From positions 1 to 5,114 of the forward strand of contig JAGAZK010000158.1 in NCBI GenBank assembly GCA_017940085.1: a stretch of 5,114 bases of DNA. Direction: 5' to 3'. This DNA comes from Campylobacter sp. Its GTDB lineage: Bacteria; Campylobacterota; Campylobacteria; Campylobacterales; Campylobacteraceae. The notes under the pieces were generated by a model that made no database searches, had not been told where the DNA came from, and worked only from the letters and a program-made list of their open reading frames with translations. This document shows positions 1 to 5,114 of the stretch, in pieces (position 1 is the stretch's first letter; every line of letters begins with the position of its first letter). The position numbers were made by a program, and so were the translations under genes.

Positions 1-2
1 AT

Positions 3-95
3 GTATTAATCACAAATGAAACACTTTCAATTACAAACGAAGTTGATTTGATTTCAAAAGAAATTACACAAGAAGTGCAAAAAAATAAATTTTAG
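3..95 (+). CDS. C-terminal tail of an unidentified convergent gene (partial, 5' end outside window)
   Basis: An open plus-strand frame enters from the left edge and ends at TAG (93-95), giving 30 residues that finish in EVQKNKF. Composition is protein-like (alternating Ile/Thr/Asn/Glu, a plausible acidic-basic helix at the end), and it would be convergent with recG. The fragment is too short to recognise a family, so no function is offered. The stop codon falls on the outer edge of the left terminal repeat of the adjacent insertion sequence, so the natural C-terminus may have been altered by the insertion. The opposite strand of the same stretch is also open, so the coding call is only moderately supported; a non-coding flank is the alternative. 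Confidence 0.4.
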   Translation, partial: VLITNETLSITNEVDLISKEITQEVQKNKF

Positions 96-122
96 GCTTA
101 AATGACAAATTTAGGATAAACT
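91..122 (+). repeat. Left terminal inverted repeat of the insertion sequence
   Basis: It reads TTTAGGCTTAAATGA, then one C, then AAATTTAGGATAAACT. It matches the reverse complement of 764-797 except for one C/T difference and two single-A gaps. Two related sub-blocks, TTTAGGCTTAAA (91-102) and TTTAGGATAAA (110-120), are 19 bp apart, which suggests paired protein-binding sites. The TAG stop of the neighbouring plus-strand frame (93-95) lies inside it. Confidence 0.85.
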
Positions 123-134
123 TTATCAATTATA

Positions 135-720
135 CTATTTTTTGAGATTGTTTTTGATAAAGAAATACCAAGATATAAACTTCTCTTTATTTGCTAAATT
201 TAATCCCTATGGTTTCTAAGTTTTGTCTTTAAATCGTTGAAATTCGCTTCAAGAGAATTATTTGTATTTGGCACGAGCGAAGAATTCTTGTAAGCAAAGA
301 GTAAAGAAATATTTCTTTTAAGGCTAAAATAGGCACTTCTAAGGCGTTTGTGAGTATAAAAGATTTGCCGTTTTCGTTTATAGTTTTTGTTTAAAAAATC
401 TTTGAATTGGGGCTCAAATTTATTTAAAAGCATTTCAAATTCAGTGTTGGTTGTATAAGTCAAAGCCTTTGAAATTTGAGCAGTTTAACCCTTATAAAGA
501 CTATTTTATGGTGCGTGAAGATAAATTATTAAATTTAGATAGATATTTTAGATTTAAATTTGCGATATAATCATTATAAGCGACTTCTGATATATCTGCT
601 TTTAGTGTGAATTGCTTGTGGCAATGTTTGCATTTATAAAGCTGTTTTTTTAGTTTTTCCATTTTTACTATGTTTTTGCCATCACAGAATTTGCATTTTT
701 TTAAGATTTTTTACTCTCAT
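135..720 (-). pseudogene. Transposase pseudogene, zinc-ribbon IS256-like, internally deleted and frameshifted
   Basis: The start is ATG at 720-718, preceded by AAAGGG seven bases upstream. After eight codons an A7 run (696-702) throws the frame off; with six A's it reads on into KCKFCDGKN ... LYKCKHCHKQF, a CX2C-X17-CX2C zinc ribbon (Cys codons at about 695-693, 686-684, 632-630 and 623-621), followed by a helix-rich DNA-binding stretch ending SSRTIK at about 505. Stops then interrupt the frame, and an internal segment is missing. The C-terminal part (about 480-203) contains FYTHKRLRSAYFSLKRN and NTNNSLE, whose Glu (codon 250-248) is the probable third catalytic acidic residue, then LKTKLRNHR. 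A second frameshift at the G3 run (205-207) ends the frame at TAA (202-200); restoring one G gives GLNLANKEKFISWYFF... to a stop at 137-135. The first two catalytic Asp residues are absent, so the product is inactive. The longest open piece (463-200) opens with an internal TTG, not a real start. Confidence 0.8.
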
Positions 721-727
721 TTAATGA

Positions 728-754
728 CCCTTTGTAAATATAGATTACAAGGGG
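728..754 (-). promoter_or_regulatory. Hairpin enclosing the transposase ribosome binding site
   Basis: On the minus strand CCCCTTGTAA (754-745) pairs with TTACAAAGGG (737-728) with one mismatch around a 7-nt loop. The 3' arm contains AAAGGG, the likely Shine-Dalgarno sequence, seven bases before the ATG at 720. A transcript reading in from recG would carry both arms and hide the site. A transcript from the predicted internal promoter would start inside the 5' arm and escape. The pairing is seen in the sequence; the regulatory role is inferred from similar arrangements in IS10 and IS50. Confidence 0.45.
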
Positions 755-755
755 C

Positions 756-764
756 ATTTTAGCA
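756..764 (-). promoter_or_regulatory. Possible extended -10 promoter element of the transposase
   Basis: The minus strand reads TGCTAAAAT, resembling the TGnTATAAT extended -10. No clear -35 is present, which is usual in Campylobacter, where the -35 is poorly conserved. Transcription would begin at about 749-746, roughly 26-29 bases before the transposase ATG. The call rests on the sequence match and position only. Confidence 0.35.
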
Positions 765-797
765 GTTTTATCCTAAATTTTATCATTTAAGCCTAAA
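764..797 (-). repeat. Right terminal inverted repeat of the insertion sequence
   Basis: Read on the minus strand it is TTTAGGCTTAAATGATAAAA followed by TTTAGGATAAAACT, the counterpart of 91-122. The two TTTAGG blocks are 20 bp apart here. The outer four bases overlap the foot of the palindrome at the recG end. The inner edge runs into a possible extended -10 element for the transposase. Confidence 0.85.
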
Positions 798-833
798 TTT
801 GATTAAATTTACTTGCAAATTTAATCAAATTTA
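794..833. terminator. Perfect 17-bp palindrome at the recG 3' end, possible weak terminator
   Basis: Arms TAAATTTGATTAAATTT (794-810) and AAATTTAATCAAATTTA (817-833) are exact reverse complements around the loop ACTTGC. The second arm covers the recG stop codon and its last residues. There is only one G-C pair per arm and no T-run follows on either strand, so it is not a canonical intrinsic terminator. It may still act as a transcript-end stem for recG, or as a bidirectional stem for the once convergent genes, or be a protein site. The left foot abuts the right end of the insertion sequence. Confidence 0.4.
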
Positions 834-2632
834 TGCAAATTTAGGCGGTTTTGAGCTTGTAGAGCCAAATCTTCTTCCATTTCATAAAAATTAAAAGTAG
901 CCCCATGCTGGACCGAACCGTCCAAAATATCGCCTGCTTGGCGGTTTTTGAGATCAAGATCAGCAATTTTAAATCCATCAAGAGTTTTGGCAAATTCTTT
1001 TAGTCTTTGGGGTGGCTCTTTTAGTTTGGTGTATATGTAGCACCAGCCTTCCCCGCCATTTCGCCCTACTCTTCCACGAAGTTGATGAAGCGTAGCAAGT
1101 CCAAGTCTCTCAGCTCCCACAACCACAATCGTGCTAAGTCTAGGGAGCGAAATGCCCACTTCAACAATAGTCGTAGATAACAAAATATCGCCATTTTGGG
1201 CAAATTCAGCTACGATTTGTTCTTTTTGTTTGTCTTTGCCGTGTGTGCTAAAAACTCGCTCAAATCGCTCAAACCAAAACGCTCCAGCTTCGCTTAAGCT
1301 TTGATAATTTGATTTCTCGCTTTCTTCTACGAGCGGATATACGATGATTGCTTGTTTGCCTTTTGAGATTTGGTCTTTTAGGTGCGACAAAAGTCCGCTA
1401 AAACCGCTATTTTGCAAAATAATTGTATGAATATTTTTTTGATACGGGATTTGTTTTAAAAAACTAAATTTGACAAAATTTGATTGGATTAGACTAAGTG
1501 TTCTTGGGATCGGGGTCGCACTAAATTGCAAAAAATGTGCTCTATAAGTGCCACAAGAGGCAAGTTCGTTAATTTTTTGGCGTTGCATTGAGCCAAATCT
1601 GTGTTGTTCATCTATCATCACAAGCGGACTTTGGGGCAGATTCCTATACAAAAGCACATGTGTGCCAATAATTAAATTTGCTTTATCTAAATCTAAATTT
1701 GTTTCGTTTTTTTGGACTAAAATAATATTTACAAACTCAGGCAATAATTTTTTAGCCTCAAGATAAATTTGTTCGCTCAAAATACTAGTTGGAGCCATAA
1801 TTATAGCAGTTTGCGGATAAATAAGAAGTGCAGCACCAAGCATTATTAGCGTTTTGCCAGATCCAACATCGCCCATAATAACGCGTCTTGAAGCATTTTG
1901 GCTCAAAATATCGCTTTTAATATCATTTAGAGCTTGTAGTTGATCGTTTGTAGGAGAAAAAGGCAAATTATTAAGCCAGTTGCAAATATCGTAAATCTCG
2001 ATTTTGCGAGCTGGAAAATTGGTCTTTTTTGAGCTAAGTTTTTTGATGTAATTATAAATTTCAATAAATTTAAGTGAAGCCAAAATTTGCTCATTTTCAG
2101 CTATGTTGTTTAGCAAAAAAACGCTGTTTTTATCGCCTTTGTGGATAGATAAAATATCATTAATTTCATCATCATTCAAACCAGTTTGCTTTAAATTTTC
2201 ATAATTTACATATTTTTGGATTAAATTTGCGATTTTTTCGTCTTTTAAATCACTTTTATATCGCGGAATTATACCGCCAAAATCTTTGATAATCTTTGGA
2301 TTTGTGATTTGAAAAGTCCCGTTAAATTCACTTACTCTGCCTGAAATTTTAAGCATCTTATTTGCTCCAAAAGCCCCAAAATGCCATTTTCTTGCATTGA
2401 AAATCACAAGTCTAATTGGTATTTGCCACGAAATACAAAAAGCACTAATATTTAAAATGCCATTATTGATTTTAAGATTTTTTGTGGTTATTTCTATATT
2501 GCAATCACCAATTTGCGGGACTTTGCTAAGGCTTAAATCTTCATAAGTTTTTGGCAAAAAAAGAGCTAAATCTAGCAGTGTGTAAATGCCGATTGTGGAT
2601 AAAATTTCTTTATCTTGAGCTTGAAATTTCAT
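821..2632 (-). CDS. recG: ATP-dependent DNA helicase RecG
   Basis: RecG is a superfamily 2 double-stranded DNA translocase that remodels stalled replication forks and branch-migrates Holliday junctions. The 603-residue product has an N-terminal wedge/OB-fold region (about 40-115), then the helicase core: Walker A GDVGSGKT (254-261), motif Ia APTSILSEQI (280-289), the DEQHRFG box (341-347) typical of RecG, SATPIPRT (371-378), YPLVEESE (432-439), LSTTIVEVGISLP (485-497) and QLRGRVGR (517-524). The C-terminal DLDLKNRQAGDILDGS...HG matches the RecG tail. It is shorter than the E. coli protein (693 residues) because the N-terminal region is abbreviated, as is usual in epsilonproteobacteria. The ATG (2632-2630) overlaps the TGA of the upstream M16 gene as ATGA and has no strong Shine-Dalgarno sequence, so translational coupling is likely. 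The frame is intact to TAA, despite the insertion sequence starting about 25 bases downstream. Confidence 0.97.
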   Translation of the reverse strand: MKFQAQDKEILSTIGIYTLLDLALFLPKTYEDLSLSKVPQIGDCNIEITTKNLKINNGILNISAFCISWQIPIRLVIFNARKWHFGAFGANKMLKISGRVSEFNGTFQITNPKIIKDFGGIIPRYKSDLKDEKIANLIQKYVNYENLKQTGLNDDEINDILSIHKGDKNSVFLLNNIAENEQILASLKFIEIYNYIKKLSSKKTNFPARKIEIYDICNWLNNLPFSPTNDQLQALNDIKSDILSQNASRRVIMGDVGSGKTLIMLGAALLIYPQTAIIMAPTSILSEQIYLEAKKLLPEFVNIILVQKNETNLDLDKANLIIGTHVLLYRNLPQSPLVMIDEQHRFGSMQRQKINELASCGTYRAHFLQFSATPIPRTLSLIQSNFVKFSFLKQIPYQKNIHTIILQNSGFSGLLSHLKDQISKGKQAIIVYPLVEESEKSNYQSLSEAGAFWFERFERVFSTHGKDKQKEQIVAEFAQNGDILLSTTIVEVGISLPRLSTIVVVGAERLGLATLHQLRGRVGRNGGEGWCYIYTKLKEPPQRLKEFAKTLDGFKIADLDLKNRQAGDILDGSVQHGATFNFYEMEEDLALQAQNRLNLHKFD

Positions 2633-3843
2633 TTATAAATGACTGCAAAGCTTAGTTTTGCGATCTCGGTGTGAGATTTGATAAATTTATTTAAATCTTC
2701 AAGCTTCAAAGCTTTGATTTTAGCCAAATTTCTATCAAATTCGCCAAGTTCAAATCCGTCATAAAACTCTCTCATAGCTATATCCATTCGCTTAAATAGC
2801 GTTTCTTTTGCTAAAGGTTGCGAACCAAGTAAGAAATTTTTAGCTTGATTAAGTTCGTCTTGCGTGATACCAAATTTAACAAATTTATCAAATTCGCTTT
2901 TTACTAATTTGATCGCTTCATCTTTGCTTTCATTTTTGGTTTGCAAATACCCAAATACACTTTTGTGAGATAATGAAAACTCATTTCTAGCATACACGCT
3001 ATAAGCAAGACCTCTTTTTACGCGTATTTCTTCCATAAGTCTTGAGCCAAATCCAGAACTTCCAAGCACAAACAAAGCCACATTTGCAAGATAATATTGA
3101 GACTTGTCTATATCAAATGCTGAACCAAAATAAATATAAGCTTGTTTGGTGTCTTTTTTAAGCATTTTTGTTTGTTTGGCTGTAGAAGTAGCGATAAAAT
3201 CAAGCTTTTTGACTTTGCCTTTGTCAAATTTATCTAGCAATTTATCATAATTTATCTCATCAAATTTAATATCTCCACACAAAGTCAAAAATAAATTGCT
3301 CAAATTTAAATTATTCATAAAATTTTTTAAATCAATAAGTTTTATGTTTGAAATGCTCTTTTCATCGCCTATTAGCGGATATTGCAATCTTGAGCCTTTA
3401 TACAAAAGTTTGTGGAGTTCTAAACTTGCTTGATAGTCATAATCTGTCTTTTTAGAAGCAATACTGCCAAGAGTTTTGATTTTGAGCTTTTCTAGAACTT
3501 TTTCGTCAAAATTTACATCATTTAAAAGCTCACAAAACGCCTTTAATGCGAAGTTGAAATTTTCTTTTAAAGAGCTTATTTCCATATAAAATGCTTCAAA
3601 TCCAGTAGAAAAACTAAAATGAATATCTTTGATTTCTAATTTTCTATTAAATTTAGTATTTCCGAGCTTTTTTGTGCCTTCATTTAGGATTTTGGCGAAC
3701 AATTTAGCCACGCCTTGTTGTTTTTCGCTAACGACACCTGAGTTTTTAAATACGAGCTTTAAAGACACTATTGGTAACGAATCATCATAATCATAAATAA
3801 TAGGAACTAAAACGCCTTTTTGTTTAATTTTTACGATTTTCAA
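2629..3843 (-). CDS. M16-family (insulinase/processing peptidase-like) protein lacking the zinc motif
   Basis: The 404-residue protein has the two-half layout of M16B peptidases: an N-terminal barrel-like domain (about 10-190) and a C-terminal domain (about 215-404) with FGSRLMEEIRVKRGLAYSV (265-283), the region carrying the conserved Arg/Tyr pair. Where active members have G-[LI]-x-HFxEH, this one reads GVAKLFAKILNEGT (44-57): Lys47, Ala50 and Lys51 replace His, Glu and His. No other HxxEH or inverted HxxEH is present, so it should not bind catalytic zinc alone. It resembles the non-catalytic subunit of two-chain M16B enzymes, whose R/Y pair helps hold substrate while a partner cuts. No signal peptide or membrane segment is visible. 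The start is TTG (3843-3841), chosen because AGGAG lies six bases upstream and the next Met is at residue 87. It follows pyk by 9 bases and overlaps recG by four. The family is confident; lack of activity is inferred. Confidence 0.88.
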   Translation of the reverse strand: MKIVKIKQKGVLVPIIYDYDDSLPIVSLKLVFKNSGVVSEKQQGVAKLFAKILNEGTKKLGNTKFNRKLEIKDIHFSFSTGFEAFYMEISSLKENFNFALKAFCELLNDVNFDEKVLEKLKIKTLGSIASKKTDYDYQASLELHKLLYKGSRLQYPLIGDEKSISNIKLIDLKNFMNNLNLSNLFLTLCGDIKFDEINYDKLLDKFDKGKVKKLDFIATSTAKQTKMLKKDTKQAYIYFGSAFDIDKSQYYLANVALFVLGSSGFGSRLMEEIRVKRGLAYSVYARNEFSLSHKSVFGYLQTKNESKDEAIKLVKSEFDKFVKFGITQDELNQAKNFLLGSQPLAKETLFKRMDIAMREFYDGFELGEFDRNLAKIKALKLEDLNKFIKSHTEIAKLSFAVIYK

Positions 3844-3849
3844 ATTTAA

Positions 3850-3854
3850 CTCCT
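3850..3854 (-). promoter_or_regulatory. Ribosome binding site of the M16 gene, overlapping the pyk stop
   Basis: AGGAG on the minus strand lies six bases before the TTG start at 3843. It shares bases with the pyk TAG stop (3855-3853), so ribosomes finishing pyk arrive directly at the initiation site. This spacing is what decides the TTG as the start codon, since no ATG occurs nearby in frame. Confidence 0.8.
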
Positions 3855-5114
3855 AATTTGTGGTTTCTAAATAATAATTAATTTGCTCTTTTTTTAGTAT
3901 TCGTATAAGATCCGTGCTCCCAATCACGCCAGTAGGATGACCAGCAGTAACCACATAAGTGGCGTTTTTGCTAATCTCACCTTTTTTGTAAAGTCCCCCA
4001 ATAGTATTGGATAAAAGCACATTTAAACGCGATTTTTCCACTACCAAAGAAGGTTTTATCCCCCAAGCTATACAAAGCGATCTTGCGATAAACTCATCAT
4101 GAGATACAGCCAAAATCGGTATTTTTGGACGATTTCTAGCTATTTTTAGGGCTGAGCTTCCTGATTTTGTAATTGAAATAATCGCATTTGCTTTTATACT
4201 CTCAGCTAGTCTTGCGGCTGAATTTGCCACAATATCAGTCTCGTCAAAATATTTAAATTTATCAAATTTATCATAAGGATAGATTTTTTCTGTCTCAATT
4301 ATAGTCTCACTCATCGCTTTTACCACAGCTACTGGGTTTATGCCAACTGCACTTTCTTCACTAAGCATAACTGCGTCAGTGCCGTCCAAAACAGCATTTG
4401 CGACATCGCTAATTTCTGCTCTTGTGGCGGTTTCGTTTTTTGCCATAGAGAGCATCATTTGAGTAGCTGTGATAACTGGTTTTTTGGCTTCATTTGCTTT
4501 TTTGATAACTGATTTTTGGATTGATGGAACTTTATAAAATGGCACTTCAATTCCCAAATCTCCTCTAGCTACCATAATTCCATCGCTTAGCTCTATAATC
4601 TCATCTATATTTTCTACTGCTTCAAATTTTTCAATTTTGGCGAAAATTTTAGCCTTTGAGCCAAATTTATTTAAAATTTCTCTTGCATTTTTTATATCAT
4701 TTGGGCTTTGGACAAAACTAATTGCCACAAAATCTACGCCATTTTTAGCACCCCACTCAAGATCAATTTTATCTTTTGGGGTAATAACATCAATATTTAG
4801 CTTTGTATTTGGAAAATTTACACCCTTATTTGAGCTCAAAATCCCGTCATTTTCAATTTCAGCTATGATTTTTTGTGGATTTTTATCAATTACTTTGGCT
4901 CTAATTTGACCATCGCACAAATAAATATATTCACCAATTTGTATTAAGGTATGAATTTGCGGATGATTTATACTAATTTCGTATTCGTTTAAATTTAGTT
5001 GTTTGCCAATAATTTCATCTTTTTGCACGATTAATTTATCGCCAGTTTTAAGATTGAAATTATTTTCTAGTTTGCCTACGCGTATTTTTGGACCACAAAT
5101 ATCTTGAAGCACGC
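3853..5114 (-). CDS. pyk: Pyruvate kinase, partial (N-terminus beyond right edge)
   Basis: Pyruvate kinase transfers phosphate from phosphoenolpyruvate to ADP to give pyruvate and ATP in the cytoplasm. The window holds the last 419 complete codons. The first, GTG (5112-5110), is an internal Val of VLQDICGPKIRVG, not a start; roughly 60 N-terminal residues, including the NFSHG-type potassium/PEP region, should lie outside. Counting from that Val: B domain about 12-110; AKIE (158-161) with the catalytic Lys and a metal-binding Glu; ARGDLG (182-187) with the metal-binding Asp; TATQMM (215-220); DGTDAVMLSEESA (243-255). The C-terminal domain (about 290-419) has TKSGSSALKIARNRPK and GHPTGVIGSTDLIRI. 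No C-terminal PEP-utiliser extension is present. It is the first visible gene of a minus-strand set with the M16 gene and recG; its promoter is outside the window. Confidence 0.96.
   Translation of the reverse strand, partial: VLQDICGPKIRVGKLENNFNLKTGDKLIVQKDEIIGKQLNLNEYEISINHPQIHTLIQIGEYIYLCDGQIRAKVIDKNPQKIIAEIENDGILSSNKGVNFPNTKLNIDVITPKDKIDLEWGAKNGVDFVAISFVQSPNDIKNAREILNKFGSKAKIFAKIEKFEAVENIDEIIELSDGIMVARGDLGIEVPFYKVPSIQKSVIKKANEAKKPVITATQMMLSMAKNETATRAEISDVANAVLDGTDAVMLSEESAVGINPVAVVKAMSETIIETEKIYPYDKFDKFKYFDETDIVANSAARLAESIKANAIISITKSGSSALKIARNRPKIPILAVSHDEFIARSLCIAWGIKPSLVVEKSRLNVLLSNTIGGLYKKGEISKNATYVVTAGHPTGVIGSTDLIRILKKEQINYYLETTN

Larger units (their letters stand above)
91..797 (-). 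mobile_element. Decayed, internally deleted insertion sequence (zinc-ribbon IS256-like)
   Basis: A segment of about 700 bp is bounded by imperfect inverted repeats (91-122 and 764-797) and contains only remnants of one minus-strand transposase. The zinc-ribbon N-terminus plus the C-terminal NTNNSLE ... LKTKLRNH block recalls the zinc-binding variant of IS256/MULE-type transposases; this is a family call from memory, not a search. The element is shorter than an autonomous copy should be because the middle of the transposase, with the first two catalytic aspartates, is missing. Exact ends are uncertain by a few bases: both flanks are AT-rich (TAAATTT occurs at 86-92 and 794-800), so a target duplication cannot be told apart from extended terminal repeat. 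The element lies between recG and a convergent reading frame, so its insertion broke no recognised gene. Confidence 0.82.

Noticed and set aside
86..92. TAAATTT as a 7-bp target duplication with 794-800
   Set aside because: The same bases are nearly continuous with the terminal repeats, and AAATTT is very common here, so the match has little weight without an empty-site comparison.
200..463. Independent 87-residue minus-strand gene
   Set aside because: It opens with a TTG that is an internal codon; the upstream in-frame residues continue the transposase similarity, and the NTNNSLE block marks it as the C-terminal fragment of the broken transposase.
93..794. IS1595-family element
   Set aside because: The zinc ribbon alone would fit, but the C-terminal NTNNSLE ... 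LKTKLRNH block suits IS256/MULE-type transposases better than the DDNK-type end of IS1595.
1548..1766. Plus-strand open frame of 72 codons inside recG
   Set aside because: It lies antisense to the conserved helicase motifs of recG, has no ribosome binding site that I can see and a composition typical of a shadow frame.
2873..2898. Short CAAATTTA-type direct repeats in the M16 gene, and similar ones near 4250-4275 in pyk
   Set aside because: They are explained by Lys-Phe-Asp/Val-Lys-Phe coding in AT-rich codons, and no array or regular spacing extends beyond two or three units.
4637..4909. Plus-strand open frame of 90 codons inside pyk
   Set aside because: It is antisense to well-conserved pyruvate kinase sequence. 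Its hydrophobic look comes from reading Lys/Asp/Glu-rich codons backwards.
5110..5112. GTG as the pyk start codon
   Set aside because: It encodes the Val of the internal VLQDxxGPKIR motif; the frame stays open to the window edge and about 60 N-terminal residues are missing.

Overview
The window looks like a chromosomal segment of a low-G+C Campylobacterota species, most likely a Campylobacter. The base composition is strongly AT-rich, codons are A/T-biased with frequent AAATTT words, and the RecG, M16 and pyruvate kinase proteins have an epsilonproteobacterial flavour (a short RecG of about 600 residues and Lys/Asn/Ile-rich proteins). The species cannot be named from sequence alone.

Right to left on the minus strand, positions 5114 to 821 hold a tightly packed, apparently co-transcribed set: pyk (pyruvate kinase, its N-terminus beyond the right edge), an M16-family peptidase-like protein, and recG (ATP-dependent branch-migration helicase). 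pyk and the M16 gene are 9 bases apart, with the M16 ribosome binding site lying on the pyk stop codon. The M16 gene and recG overlap by four bases (ATGA). No internal promoter is evident, so the transcript probably starts outside the window. The products have unrelated jobs (glycolysis, a probably non-catalytic peptidase subunit, DNA repair), so this is a housekeeping operon of convenience. The M16 protein has lost all three residues of its HxxEH zinc motif but keeps the R/Y region of its C-terminal domain, which suggests a partner subunit encoded elsewhere.

Positions 91 to 797 hold a decayed insertion sequence. It has two imperfect 32-34 bp terminal inverted repeats and, on the minus strand, a broken transposase pseudogene: an N-terminal four-cysteine zinc ribbon, an internal deletion, and a C-terminal DDE-type end with an NTNNSLE motif. 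The best match from memory is the zinc-binding variant of the IS256 family. At least two single-base frameshifts and an internal deletion mean that it cannot make transposase, although both ends remain. Its 5' leader carries a possible hairpin over the ribosome binding site and a possible extended -10 promoter, an arrangement like the read-through protection known in some IS elements. The element sits between the recG 3' end and the tail of a convergent plus-strand reading frame (3-95) whose stop codon lies on the element's left edge. A perfect 17-bp AT-rich palindrome (794-833) overlaps the recG stop codon and abuts the right end of the element.

I see no convincing new multi-gene system. The most interesting points are the zinc-motif-less M16 protein, the leader architecture of the IS, and the palindrome with helically phased AAATTT tracts at the insertion point.
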